63,246 nt of DNA from JAFGMQ01 sp036733345 (GCA_036733345.1 DAINAR010000014.1:1-63246); one strand, 5' to 3'. Counted from the first letter of the stretch, positions 26,832 through 36,996 are shown. The notes: a model not told the origin generated them from the letters alone. Made by a program: numbers and translations.

Positions 26832-27569
26832 ATGCTTCAGGTTGAGGGACTGCATAAATCATTCGAAGGTTTCAAGGCTGTTGACGGAGCCAACCTAAAT
26901 GTAGGAAAAGGTGAACTCGTTGCAGTTATTGGGCCTAACGGCGCAGGAAAGACGACCCTGTTTAATATGATTACCGGACAATTAAAGCCCGATAAGGGAA
27001 AGATTATATTTAAGAATGAAGATATAACCAAATTGTCCACATACCAGATCTGCAACAGGGGAATAGGCAGGTCATTTCAGATCACAAATATATTCCATCG
27101 TCTTACCGTTTTCCGCAATGTTCAGGTATCTGTCCTATCCCGAAAGAAAAAAAGCACGAAACTGTTTCATTCTGCTCGAAGAATAGCAGTAGAAGAAACA
27201 AACAGTATCCTGGAAAGCGTGGGGCTACTGGATAAGACCTCGGAAATAGCAGGTTCTCTTTCTTACGGCGATCAGAGGGTTTTGGAAGCAGCTATTGCTC
27301 TGGGAATTGATCCGGACCTTCTGATTCTTGATGAACCTACAGCCGGTATGTCTCCTGAGGAAACACAGGCCACCATGGAGCTTATTAAAAAACTGGCTGC
27401 TACCAGGGGGCTGACAATCCTTTTCTGTGAACATGATATGGATGTTGTATTCAATATAGCTGAAAGCATTATGGTCATGCATCAGGGATTAACAATTATT
27501 CAAGGTAAGCCAGAAGAGGTAAAAAACTGCTGTGAGGTGCGGGAATGTTACCTGGGAGGCTCGGACTGA
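26832..27569 (+). CDS. livG: Liv-type ABC ATPase LivG (second system)
   Basis: This 245-residue ATPase has Walker A GPNGAGKTT, signature LSYGDQRVLEAAIAL and Walker B LLILDEPTAGMSP. Unlike the LivG of the first operon its signature loop is normal. The ATG at 26832 (MLQVEGLHKSF) is chosen because it begins the canonical domain; the longer frame from 26760 merely reads through the livM 3' end. It overlaps the next gene in a TGATG. Confidence 0.92.
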   Translation: MLQVEGLHKSFEGFKAVDGANLNVGKGELVAVIGPNGAGKTTLFNMITGQLKPDKGKIIFKNEDITKLSTYQICNRGIGRSFQITNIFHRLTVFRNVQVSVLSRKKKSTKLFHSARRIAVEETNSILESVGLLDKTSEIAGSLSYGDQRVLEAAIALGIDPDLLILDEPTAGMSPEETQATMELIKKLAATRGLTILFCEHDMDVVFNIAESIMVMHQGLTIIQGKPEEVKNCCEVRECYLGGSD

Positions 27570-28270
27570 TGCTGCTGGAAGTGGAGGGAATTCATACTTT
27601 CTATGGGTTAAGCCATATTTTGTTCGGAATTTCATTTAACGTCTCTGAAGGAGAAATTGTCTGTATTCTGGGCAGAAATGGTGCCGGCAAAAGTACAACG
27701 ATGAGAAGTATTATGTCCCTGACTCCTCCGAAGAAAGGAGAAATTAGATATAAAGGAAAATTAATCTCAGGAAAAAAACCATATCAACTGGCTAGACAGG
27801 GGATCGGTTATGTTCCTGACAACCGGCGAGTCTTTGCTGATCTTACTGTTGATGAAAATCTTCAAATTTCTGAAAGAAATATTACGGAAAATGCAACGTG
27901 GAACAGAGTCAGTATTTATGATTTTTTTCCACCTCTAAAACATATAAAATCACGAAAAGCCGGCTTTCTCAGTGGGGGTGAACAGCAAATGCTTACAATA
28001 GCCCGCGCTCTTATGGTTAATCCTGATCTTCTGCTATTGGATGAGCCTACAGAAGGTCTGGCGCCTATGATAGTTGAAATGCTGGTTGAACAAATCAGCA
28101 CTCTCAGGGAAAAAGGATTGACAGTCCTGCTGGCTGAGCAGAATGTTAAGGTTGCATTAAGGCTCAGCAGCCGAGGCTATATAATTGATAAAGGAGTTAT
28201 TCGCTATCAGGGAAGTGTTGAAGATCTTAAAAAAAATGAAGATGTAATGAAAAGGTATCTTTTAGTCTGA
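27569..28270 (+). CDS. livF: Liv-type ABC ATPase LivF (second system)
   Basis: This 233-residue ATPase has Walker A GRNGAGKST, signature LSGGEQQMLTIARAL and Walker B LLLLDEPTEGLAP. The ATG at 27569 overlaps the livG stop by one base and follows GGGAGG. It closes the second Liv operon. No terminator hairpin is obvious after its stop. Confidence 0.92.
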   Translation: MLLEVEGIHTFYGLSHILFGISFNVSEGEIVCILGRNGAGKSTTMRSIMSLTPPKKGEIRYKGKLISGKKPYQLARQGIGYVPDNRRVFADLTVDENLQISERNITENATWNRVSIYDFFPPLKHIKSRKAGFLSGGEQQMLTIARALMVNPDLLLLDEPTEGLAPMIVEMLVEQISTLREKGLTVLLAEQNVKVALRLSSRGYIIDKGVIRYQGSVEDLKKNEDVMKRYLLV

Positions 28271-28871
28271 ATATTCTTTTCTTTAAACTGTCCACAGGGC
28301 TCAATCAGATAATGTTAAATCCCACCGTTCCCTAAATACAGTTGACCTATAAAATTATTTATTCTTGAATCTTTGTTGAATCCTGATAATATTCACCTAT
28401 AATGAATCATAAGAAAACAGGATATTTTCAGGTTTTGTGAGGATTTTGCGGTGCAAAGGGTCTCTGCCCCTTCAGGGAATTTTATTGTAAGTTATAATAA
28501 AAAGGATGAATACGGATGAGTTGGAATCGTTATTTGTAAAAATTAGGCTTACACCTTCACAATCCTCGTTTATTATCGATTCTATCCCACGCTAGATTTT
28601 GAATGGATAAATTTTTTGAGAGTTTGATTCCAGTCTGTTTATTCTGTTTTAACAGTATGAATGAATTTGGAGTAATAGGGAATCAATCTACTAAGAGAAT
28701 TGCAGCAATAAAATATTTTATTTTTGTACCATTAAGGCTTTGCTCTTGAACATTGATTGATTATTATATATAATAATTATATTAACTAAGATAAATATAT
28801 TAATTAAAATTATGTATTATTTAATCTTATTATAAAGATTTAAAAGTTTAGCTAATATTAAGGACTATAAA
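28271..28871. other. AT-rich intergenic region
   Basis: About 600 bases without a gene separate the second Liv operon from the kinase-flavoprotein fusion. The last 150 bases are extremely AT-rich (TATATAATAATTATATT-type sequence) and probably hold the promoter of the downstream gene. I could not fix a promoter or RNA structure. Confidence 0.5.
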
Positions 28872-31304
28872 ATGAGTGAAAATACAACGCAAGAGGAAGC
28901 TTTAAGACTTGCAGCATTGATTGCACACCAGCTAAAATCCCCAGTAGGAGCAGCGGGATCGCTTCTTAAGACATTATTAGGTGAATATGTGGGCCATCTT
29001 AATCCCCAGCAGAAGGATCTTCTGGACAGGGCGGATAAGCGCCTTCAGGAGGCTGCGAAATCTGTAAGCAGGATGCTGGTCATTGCTCAGTCGGATAAAA
29101 TAGAAAGTGATGAGGGTGCAATCTCCGAAGTTGTCTCAATTGTTCGGAGCACCCAATTGAGTTTTTCTGAGGATGCGAGCGCAAGGAATATTTCGGTCAT
29201 CCTGGATATAACTGTTGAGCCTGCCCATGTCAGGGTGAGTGAGTCTGCTTTATCAGAGGCATTAAACGCCATAGTAAACAATGCATTCAAATATACTCCG
29301 AATAATGGACAAATTAAGTTTACTGTTAAATATCTGGCTGAAGAGGATGCTATCCTTATCTCAATTGCGGATTCCGGCATAGGTGTTTCTGAAGAATTCA
29401 GGGAAAAGATTTTTGAGCCCTTTTTCAGGTCTGATGCTGCTCAGAAAACGACATTGCCTGGTGTGGGACTTGGATTGACTTTTGCCAAGTCTCTTGTCGA
29501 GCGGGCAGGAGGCCGAATCTGGGTTGATAAATCAGAATTTGGGGGTGCTGATTTCTGTGTTGTTATGCCGCGAATACCTGCTTCTGAGCTGCCAAGAAAA
29601 GACGCACAAAAGGATAAGGAACGCAGTCGAGTTGTAATTATTGGTGGGGTGGCCGCAGGACCAAAGATTGCTTCAAAGATTATTCGGGTTAAGCCAAGAA
29701 CAGATGTAACCGTTATCGAGAAAGGTGAATTTCTTTCTTATGCGGGTTGCGGCCTTCCATATTATGTATCAGGAGTTGTAAAGGAACAGAAGGAATTGCT
29801 TTCCACTCCGCTGGGTATTGTTCGTGATCCGATATTTTTTCAGAATGTAAAGAGTATCAAAGTTATGAATCGAACAGAGGCAATGGAGATTGATCGATCA
29901 GAAAAAAGAGTGCGAATAAAGAATCTTGTGAGTGGACAGGATACCTGGATTCCTTATGATAAGCTGGCCATTGCCACTGGCGCAACTCCTGTTGTTCCAT
30001 CCATTCCTGGGGGGCATTTGAAAAATATATTTAAACTGCATGGAGTGAGCGATGCGGAGGGCATTAAATCCCACGTAAGCAGAATGAAGGCCAGGGACGT
30101 AGTCCTGATAGGGGGAGGTCTGGTCAGCGTTGAAATGACTGATGCTTTAGTGGCTTGCGGATGTCGTGTTACTATTGTTGAGTTATCTGATCAGATACTG
30201 GGAATACTCGACTGGGAAATGGCTGCCTTGCTTACGAATTATATGGAATCAAAAGGTGTTAGAGTAATAACTGGAACCCAACCCAATTCTTTTCTTGGCA
30301 CAGAGTTTGTTGAAGGAGTAGTTATAGATAAAGGCATCCTTTCTGCCGATATGGTTGTTCTGGGTGTTGGTGTAAGGCCTAATGTAGAACTTGCACAAAA
30401 TGCCGGATTGGAGATCGGTTCCACAGGGGCAATAAAAGTTGATGATCATATGTGTACTTCAGACCCGGACATATATGCGGCAGGTGATTGTGTGGAAAAC
30501 AAGGATATTGTAACTGGAATGCCATGTTATGTTCCTCTGGGCTCGACTGCTAACAAACAGGGACGTATTGCAGCTATGAATATATGTGAAGGTGATGAAA
30601 TATTTCCTGGAATTGTAGGCAGTACTGTGTGCAAGGTCTTTGATTATTGCGTTGCACGTGTTGGTCTTACTGAAAGGTGGGCACGCAAAGCCGGTTATGA
30701 TATCGTTACTGTTCTTACCGGTGCGCCGGATAGGGAACAATTTATGCCGGAAGCACAGAAAATTATGCTCAAACTTGTTGTTGATCGTAAGACACGTAAG
30801 CTGTTAGGTGTTCAGGCAATTGGGCCCGGACAGGGTGACAAACGTGTTGACGTTGCAGCCACCGCTATTACTGCGGGAATGACTGTTGATCAGATAGCAA
30901 ATCTTGACTTGTGCTATGCCCCTCCATATTCTCTGGCAATGGATAATCTTATCACTGGTGCGAATATTGCCAAGAACAAGCTGGCAGGTTTTTTTGAAGG
31001 CATTACTCCGATGGAAGTCTATGAAAAAATGAGGAACAAAGAAAAATTCATCCTTCTGGATCTCAGTTCTCCTCAGGAATATGCAAATACACGTTTACCT
31101 GGATCAACATTAATTCCTTTGGGCGCACTCAGGGGTAGACTGAATGAATTGCCGAGGGACAAGGAAATCATTACATTTTGCACAAATTCCATACGCGGTT
31201 ATGAAGCGGCTCTAAAACTCAAGGCAGTAGGTTTTACTCGTGTTAGAGTTATGGATGGTGGTCTCATAATGTGGCCCTATGAAAAGATCCATGGAATGAA
31301 ATAG
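28872..31304 (+). CDS. Histidine kinase - CoA-disulfide reductase-like - rhodanese fusion
   Basis: This 810-residue protein joins three units in one uninterrupted frame. Residues 1-240 are a histidine kinase core: H-box IAHQLKSPVG (His19), N-box NAIVNNAFKYTP, G1 ADSGIGV and G2 GVGLGLTFAK. Residues 250-690 are an FAD/NAD(P)-dependent disulfide oxidoreductase of the CoA-disulfide reductase/NADH oxidase group, with FAD loop VVIIGGVAAG, the single redox cysteine in LSYAGCGLPYY (Cys293), a second dinucleotide loop VLIGGGLVSVE and the FAD segment IYAAGDC. Residues 705-810 are a rhodanese domain with cysteine loop FCTNSIRG. All three sites look intact. Sensing of thiol, sulfur or NAD(P)H state by the flavoprotein and output through the kinase is an inference. 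A receiver gene lies convergently next door. Confidence 0.88.
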   Translation: MSENTTQEEALRLAALIAHQLKSPVGAAGSLLKTLLGEYVGHLNPQQKDLLDRADKRLQEAAKSVSRMLVIAQSDKIESDEGAISEVVSIVRSTQLSFSEDASARNISVILDITVEPAHVRVSESALSEALNAIVNNAFKYTPNNGQIKFTVKYLAEEDAILISIADSGIGVSEEFREKIFEPFFRSDAAQKTTLPGVGLGLTFAKSLVERAGGRIWVDKSEFGGADFCVVMPRIPASELPRKDAQKDKERSRVVIIGGVAAGPKIASKIIRVKPRTDVTVIEKGEFLSYAGCGLPYYVSGVVKEQKELLSTPLGIVRDPIFFQNVKSIKVMNRTEAMEIDRSEKRVRIKNLVSGQDTWIPYDKLAIATGATPVVPSIPGGHLKNIFKLHGVSDAEGIKSHVSRMKARDVVLIGGGLVSVEMTDALVACGCRVTIVELSDQILGILDWEMAALLTNYMESKGVRVITGTQPNSFLGTEFVEGVVIDKGILSADMVVLGVGVRPNVELAQNAGLEIGSTGAIKVDDHMCTSDPDIYAAGDCVENKDIVTGMPCYVPLGSTANKQGRIAAMNICEGDEIFPGIVGSTVCKVFDYCVARVGLTERWARKAGYDIVTVLTGAPDREQFMPEAQKIMLKLVVDRKTRKLLGVQAIGPGQGDKRVDVAATAITAGMTVDQIANLDLCYAPPYSLAMDNLITGANIAKNKLAGFFEGITPMEVYEKMRNKEKFILLDLSSPQEYANTRLPGSTLIPLGALRGRLNELPRDKEIITFCTNSIRGYEAALKLKAVGFTRVRVMDGGLIMWPYEKIHGMK

Positions 31305-31397
31305 GAAACAGGAATCTGAGAAATATGGCGAAAGAGACCCAAGAAGATTTAGAAATGATATTATTTCTTAATAATTATCCGCTTTGAGTAAACACCA

Positions 31398-31772
31398 TCA
31401 GCTTTTTAGAAAGCCTTTTATGGTAGTGAGCAAAAAACCGGGATCGATAGGTTTCTGGAACACTCCCTCGAATCCAATCTTGTCGATTTCTATATTGGCT
31501 GCGGTTGCATCACCAATGCTGCTCATAAGATAAACAGGTATTTCTGAATATTTGTTTCTGAAATCATTTGCAAATGCAATTCCTGCATCAACTGACTCCA
31601 TCATCATATCGCATAATACTAAATCAGGCCTTATTTCATTTAAAAGCTCAAGGCCCTGTTTAGCGCTTTGAGCAGTAATAACTTCAAAACCCGTTGAACT
31701 AAGTATTGCTTTTACAGCTTCCAAGATGTCAGGATCATCATCTATAACCATAATCCGTTTTTTGTCCGACAT
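31398..31772 (-). CDS. Single-domain response regulator (receiver)
   Basis: This 124-residue CheY-like receiver has acidic pair IDDDPD, phospho-acceptor LVLCDMM (about residue 50), Ser switch in LMSSIG and Lys in FQKP. A GAGGAGA ribosome site puts the start at 31770-31772 (MSDKKRI), inside the longer GTG frame. It lies last in the minus-strand formate dehydrogenase region, after the terminator, and tail to tail with the kinase-flavoprotein fusion. Either that fusion or the kinase at 42036 may phosphorylate it. Confidence 0.88.
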   Translation of the reverse strand: MSDKKRIMVIDDDPDILEAVKAILSSTGFEVITAQSAKQGLELLNEIRPDLVLCDMMMESVDAGIAFANDFRNKYSEIPVYLMSSIGDATAANIEIDKIGFEGVFQKPIDPGFLLTTIKGFLKS

Positions 31773-31811
31773 TATATTTCTCCTCACTTCGCCTTTTTAT
31801 AAAATATTAAT

Positions 31812-31847
31812 CGCAAAGAAAAAGCCTCTCGTGGCTTTTTCTTTGCG
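31812..31847 (-). terminator. Strong (bidirectional-looking) terminator after fdhA
   Basis: A perfect 15-base stem (CGCAAAGAAAAAGCC with its complement) encloses a 6-base loop. On the minus strand the 3' arm is GGCTTTTTCTTTGCG, so the T-rich run falls within the arm. It lies 45 bases past the fdhA stop and 40 before the receiver gene start. Confidence 0.8.
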
Positions 31848-31891
31848 TCTTAGTCAAAAATGAAATTATGTCCAATATATACGAGTTTAAA

Positions 31892-34582
31892 TTATACAGC
31901 TATTTTGCTTAACTTTGCTGAACATGCCTTGTACTCTGGTATTCCGGCGACAGGATCATAGACCGGATTTGTAAGCATATTAGCCGCTGCCTCTTTATAA
32001 TGGAAGGGTATATATATCGTTCCCTTGCCGATCCTTTTTGTTACAAAGGCAGGTGTATCAATTGCGCCCCGTCTGCTGCTTACCCTAACTATTTCACCGT
32101 TATTTATGCCAAGATCCACAGCATCATCTATTGAAATCATGACCATGGGCCCTGCCAGATTGTTCAAGCCCTGAGTCTTTCTGGACATTGTACCTGTATG
32201 AAACTGCTGTAACACACGGCCTGTAGTTAGAATAAGAGGATATTCTTCATCCGGTAATTCAGCCGGTTCCTTAAATTCTATACCCTTCATCAAACCCTTG
32301 CCGCGTGAGAATTGTTCCTTGTGCAGGAAAGGTGTGCCGGGATGATCCAGATTGGGACAGGGCCACTGAATTCCTGTACCTCCAACCCTTTCCCATGTAA
32401 TGCCTGCATAGGAAGGTGATAATTGGCAAATTTCCTGAGCAATATCATGGGCAGATTCATAGCTCCAGTCGCTTCCCATTGCATTGGCAATATCCTGAAT
32501 AATTACCCAGTCTTCTCTGGCCTGGCCAGGTGGATCCAAAACCTTTCTTAAGCGCTGAGCCCTTCTTTCCGTATTTGTAAACAATCCCTCTTTTTCTGCA
32601 AATGAGGCAGCCGGTAATACAACGTCTGCAACCTTGGCGGTTTCTGTAAGGAAAATATCCTGTACAACAAGAAAGTCAAGGTTTTCAAGTTCACTTTTAA
32701 CATGAGTAAGGTCAGGATCGCTAAGCATTGGATTTTCACCCATTACATAAAGCGCCTTAAGCGTTCCGTTACCTGCTCCTTCCAGCATCTTTATCATGGT
32801 CAGACCAGGTTTGCTTGATAGTTCTCTGTTCCAGGCCTTCGAAAATTTGTCAACCACTTCCTGGTTGGCTACTGCCTGATATGAGGTAAATACGACAGGA
32901 AGTGAGCCCATATCGCATGCGCCCTGCACGTTGCTCTGGCCTCTGAGAGGGTTTACTCCGCCGCCATTTACGCCCAGATTGCCACACAGCATTTGAATGT
33001 TGGCTGTTGACCAAACATTATCGACCCCGGTGGTATGCTGGGTAATACCCATTGCATAAAATAGAGCGGCTACCCTGGCCTTTCCAAAAAGTTCGCCAAT
33101 ATCTCTAATCTTCTGTGCTGGAACTCCAGAGATTTTTTCAACTCTCTGAGGGGTGTATTCTTTAACTACTGATTTGAGTTCTTCAAATCCTTCGCAGCGT
33201 TCTTCCACAAATTTTTTATCATACCATTCGTTTTCAATGATAACATTCATGATACCGTTGAGTACCGCAACATCAGTACCAGAGCGATGGCGTGCATATA
33301 TAGTTGCATATTTTGCCATATTGATCTCTTTTGGATCAATAACAATCAGCTTAGTCTTTCCGAATTTTACAGCCTGTTTTATCCTGCTTCCAATAACAGG
33401 ATGGGCCTCGGATGTGTCAGAACCGATTATTAAAATCACATCAGCTTCTTTGATACCTGCAATATCATTTGTCATTGCACCGGAACCAAATGCGGCAGCC
33501 AGACCGGCTACCGTTGAGCTGTGTCAGAGGCGTGCACAGTGGTCTACATTATTTGTCCCTATCTCCCTTCTCATGAATTTCTGAAAGGCATAATTTTCCT
33601 CATTGGTAACTTTTGCAGAGGCGAGCCCACCTATAGAATCGGGTCCGTATTCTTTCTTTATTTGATTGAATTTACCGGCAAGCAAGCTCAATGCTTCTTC
33701 CCAGGTTGCTTCAACGAGCTGTCCTTCATTATTTCTGATAAGGGGAGCAGTCAGTCGTTCTTCAGAAGTTATAAAATCATAGCCATATCTTCCCTTGACA
33801 CAGAGCATTCCATCATTTGTAGGAGATCCTTCTACTCCGGTTACTCTCACAATCTCGTTTGTTTTATCGTTTATGTGAAATGTAATCTGACAACCTACTC
33901 CACAATAGGAACATACTGTGTTGACCTTTCTCAATTCCCATGTCCTGCCCCTGCCAATTGAATTTTTGTCTATAATAGCTCCCACAGGGCAAAGCTGAAC
34001 ACATTCCCCGCACTGAACACAGTTGGAGGAACCCATAGGTAAATCATCATCACAGATAACCTTAGTTGAATGGGCGCGATACCCGAAGTCCAGGACCTCG
34101 TTAACGACAGTTGTGTTGCACCCGGCAACGCAACGACCGCAGCTGATACATTTTGAATGGTCCCGGTATATGAATTCTGATGAGTTGTCTATTTCAATTT
34201 CTTCTTCGGGAAGGCTGAATGCAGGATGTTCAATTCCCAGATAATAAGCCGCATCCTGAAGTTCGCAGTTTCCGTTCTGTTCGCAGGATACACAGTCATG
34301 GTGACCGGAAGATAAAAGCAGATTCACAACAAGCCTCTGGGCTTCCAGCACGTTTTCGGAGTTTGTTTTTACATTTAATCCTTCTTTAACAGGAAGGGTA
34401 CACGAGGTCTGCAAGCCTCGCATGCCTTCAACTTCAACCACACATGCGCGGCATTTTGCAGCAGGCCCTGTCTTGGCATGATAACAAAGCGCCGGGATAT
34501 ATATCCCGTTTTCTCGTGCTGCTTGAAGAACTGTCTGGCCCTCACGGGTTTCAATCGTTTTATTATTAATAGTAATCTGCAT
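31892..34582 (-). CDS. fdhA: Selenocysteine formate dehydrogenase catalytic subunit (NAD-linked type)
   Basis: This is one 896-residue selenoprotein. The TGA at 33524-33526 (codon 353) is read as selenocysteine in the classical context DHCARL-Sec-HSSTVAGL. Order of domains: N-terminal 2Fe-2S (residues 1-80, CRACVVEVEG), a His-containing cluster motif, two 4Fe-4S sites (CISCGRC, CVQCGEC), the 4Fe-4S of the catalytic domain (CSYCGVGC), then molybdopterin domains ending with the dinucleotide-binding part (LTTGRVLQQFHTG). It oxidises formate or reduces CO2 at a Mo/W-bisMGD centre and passes electrons along its clusters to the NuoF-type subunit encoded 29 bases upstream. AAGGAG precedes the ATG. 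Naive gene calling splits it in two at the UGA. Confidence 0.94.
33494..33512 (-). promoter_or_regulatory. Bacterial SECIS element of fdhA
   Basis: In the mRNA, 11 bases after the UGA, GGUAGCC pairs with GGCUGCC (7 pairs, one G-U) around the loop GGUCU. Loop and spacing agree with the Escherichia coli fdhF SECIS that binds SelB. Confidence 0.9.
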
Positions 34583-34611
34583 GTCAACTCCTTTGCACTT
34601 TTAGTACTTTA

Positions 34612-36330
34612 TTAGGATACTAATGCTTCAAATTCATCTCTAAATTTTGTGATCATTGCCTCAATAGGCATTGCAAAGGCATCTCCGGTCGGACATAGAG
34701 TCAACCCTTTTACATTTTTGCATATATTTAAGATCTTATTAATGTCTTCGCTTTTGCCTAAACCATTAATTATCTTCTCAAGAAGTCTGCGAATTGTTAT
34801 TGAGCCTTCACGGCATGGAGTACACTGGCCGCAGGATTCATGAGCATAGAACTTTATTGTACGAAGAGCTATCTTTGGTATTGAAACAGTATCGTTCATA
34901 ACCATGATACCTCCTGATCCGAGCATGGTTCCTGCATTAAGGCATCCGTCGTAGTCCATTTTCAGATGAGAGATTTCATCACCCTTCATAATTGGCACAG
35001 ATAATCCTCCGACAATAACTGCTTTCAGGTTGCCATTTACACCACCGGCTGCTTCAAGAATTTCCGGTAAAAGTGTGGCAATGGGATATTCATAAACTCC
35101 GGGCCTGTTAATGTGTCCGCTTACTCCAAAGAGCTTTGGGCCGAAGTTGCCTGCTTCGCCTATCTTTTTGAATTCCTCTACTCCGTTTTCAATAATAAAT
35201 GGCAGACATGATAGAGTCTCAACATTATTTACGATTGTGGGGCATCCGTAAAGACCTACATTGGCAGGGAAGGGCGGCTTTTTTCGTGGATTGCCCCGCT
35301 TGCCTTCGAGTGATTCAATCAAGGCTGTTTCTTCACCGCATACATATGATCCAGCACCCCTGTGAACGATTATATCCAGATCATCAAGTTTTCCATCCTG
35401 TTTGGCCTCTTCAATAGCTTGTGAAAGGATATCGGAAATCCATTTGAATTCACCCCTGATATAAATAAAAGCTGTCTTGCATCCCAGCGCATATGATGCA
35501 ATAGCCATGGATTCAATTAACAGATGGGGGTCATATTCCATAATCTGACGGTCTTTGAATGTCCCGGGCTCACCCTCGTCTGCGTTGCAGATAAGGTATA
35601 CCGGACGCGGATCATTCTTTGGCAGAAAGCTCCATTTCATACCGGCAGGAAATCCTGCACCGCCCCGTCCGCGAAGAAGGGCCTCTTTTACCATGGTCAG
35701 GATGGATTCCGGTTTCATGGTGCGAGCCTTTGTAAGCGCTTCATAGCCACCAGATTCTTTATATGTATCAATGTGAGTTGAATTTTTCTTTCCTCTGTTT
35801 TTAAGAAGAATATCGCATTTAGTACCAAAAAATGAATCGTCTTCCCTTGGTGGAAGAATCCCTTTTTTAAGAGATTTTAGAAGTTCATCGACCTTTTCAA
35901 TTGTCATGTTCTCATAATAGGTATCATTCACCTGTATAACAGGGCAGGTCCCGCAAGAGCCAAGGTCTTCAACGCTCGAAAGGGTGAATAAGCCATCCGG
36001 TGTTGTCTCTCCCGCCCTTATATCAAGTTTTTTCTCAAGATAAGCCATTAATTCTCCGGCACCCATAAGAGTTGCAGGAATATTTGTGTCAACCTGAAGA
36101 TGATATTTACCTACCGGGTTGGTATTGAACATTGTATAGTAGGTTGCAACACCGAATGCCTTGCTCTTTGTTATTTCCAAAATTTCCGCTATTTCTCCAA
36201 TATCTTCATGAGAAAGGTAATTGTTATTTTCCTGCTGAGCTAAATAAAGGGCAGGAATGAGAACAGATTCTTTTGAAGAATACCGAGAGAGCAGAATCTC
36301 TATTTCAGCCTTAGTGCCTTTTGAAAGCAT
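34612..36330 (-). CDS. NuoE-NuoF fusion, NADH-binding subunit of the formate dehydrogenase
   Basis: This 572-residue protein fuses a NuoE-like thioredoxin-fold domain (residues 1-160) to a NuoF-like flavoprotein (about 185-570). The NuoF part has FMN/NADH motifs LRGRGGAGFPAGMKW and CNADEGEPGTFKDR, GAGSYVCGEETALIES, and the 4Fe-4S motif SCGQCTPCREG. It should exchange electrons between NADH and the Fe-S chain of FdhA. The NuoE part is degenerate. The usual first cysteine pair (VCTNxxC) reads VDTNIPA, and the second reads EDLGSCGTC, so only one family ligand remains plus one extra Cys. A normal 2Fe-2S cluster is therefore doubtful there. It starts with AAGGA seven bases before ATG and precedes fdhA by 29 bases. 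Confidence 0.87.
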   Translation of the reverse strand: MLSKGTKAEIEILLSRYSSKESVLIPALYLAQQENNNYLSHEDIGEIAEILEITKSKAFGVATYYTMFNTNPVGKYHLQVDTNIPATLMGAGELMAYLEKKLDIRAGETTPDGLFTLSSVEDLGSCGTCPVIQVNDTYYENMTIEKVDELLKSLKKGILPPREDDSFFGTKCDILLKNRGKKNSTHIDTYKESGGYEALTKARTMKPESILTMVKEALLRGRGGAGFPAGMKWSFLPKNDPRPVYLICNADEGEPGTFKDRQIMEYDPHLLIESMAIASYALGCKTAFIYIRGEFKWISDILSQAIEEAKQDGKLDDLDIIVHRGAGSYVCGEETALIESLEGKRGNPRKKPPFPANVGLYGCPTIVNNVETLSCLPFIIENGVEEFKKIGEAGNFGPKLFGVSGHINRPGVYEYPIATLLPEILEAAGGVNGNLKAVIVGGLSVPIMKGDEISHLKMDYDGCLNAGTMLGSGGIMVMNDTVSIPKIALRTIKFYAHESCGQCTPCREGSITIRRLLEKIINGLGKSEDINKILNICKNVKGLTLCPTGDAFAMPIEAMITKFRDEFEALVS

Positions 36331-36526
36331 GATTTATCCTTCTCTGAATATTTATTAATAATAGGCAGAAAATAAAATAACTGACTGTCCTTCTTAATTT
36401 AAGGTTAAAAAATCGCTAAGTTTATATCATGATTCACAAAAAACAAACAATAAGAAAAGTAAACCTTAGGCCGTTATTGCGTCCGCATTCTGGATCCCAT
36501 ATTCCTTTGAAACAGACTGAATAAGT

Positions 36527-36910
36527 CTAGCCTACTGCCTTTTCAAGTAATTTAAGCAGGAGATCAGGGTCAACCGGTTTTTCCAGTGCATCTTTAACAT
36601 TTGGCCAGGCCTCTCCTGGTGCGTAACTCGCAAGAAGCTGATCTGCACCTCTGATACCTGTCAGAATGATTACAGGAATTTTTGAAACTGATGGATCATC
36701 CCGCAATTTTTTGGCCGTTTCAAGTCCGGCACTGTCATTTTCTATCATGACATCGAGGAGGATGCCGTCAGGAGATTCATTTTGGGCTTTACTAAAGCCT
36801 TCCGCACCCTTTGGAGCGGAAATAACCTGATAACCCTGAGACTCCAGAACACCTCGTGTTGACTCTGTAAAATCAGGATCATCATCAATAATTAAAATAG
36901 TTTTTGCCAT
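36527..36910 (-). CDS. Single-domain response regulator 3 of a tandem trio
   Basis: This 127-residue receiver has acidic pocket IIDDDPDF, phospho-acceptor ILLDVMIENDS, Thr switch ILTGI and Lys in LEKPVDP. An insertion of about 20 residues between the Thr and Lys motifs (LLASYAPGEAWPNVKDA) lengthens the usual beta4-alpha4 part. There is no output domain. GGAGG precedes the ATG. It is the last of three receivers located between nuoE and the nuoEF-fdhA pair. Confidence 0.88.
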   Translation of the reverse strand: MAKTILIIDDDPDFTESTRGVLESQGYQVISAPKGAEGFSKAQNESPDGILLDVMIENDSAGLETAKKLRDDPSVSKIPVIILTGIRGADQLLASYAPGEAWPNVKDALEKPVDPDLLLKLLEKAVG

Positions 36911-36996
36911 TTATACCTCCATAAGAGCTGGTTGATTGATTAAGTAGTTGTCTGGTTTGTCAGTTAAAAATCAACCTTCAAACCATTCAACTGCCT

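Noticed and set aside
33475..33526. fdhA as two genes or a pseudogene split by TGA
   Set aside because: The Sec context, SECIS hairpin and continuous homology on both sides show a single selenoprotein.
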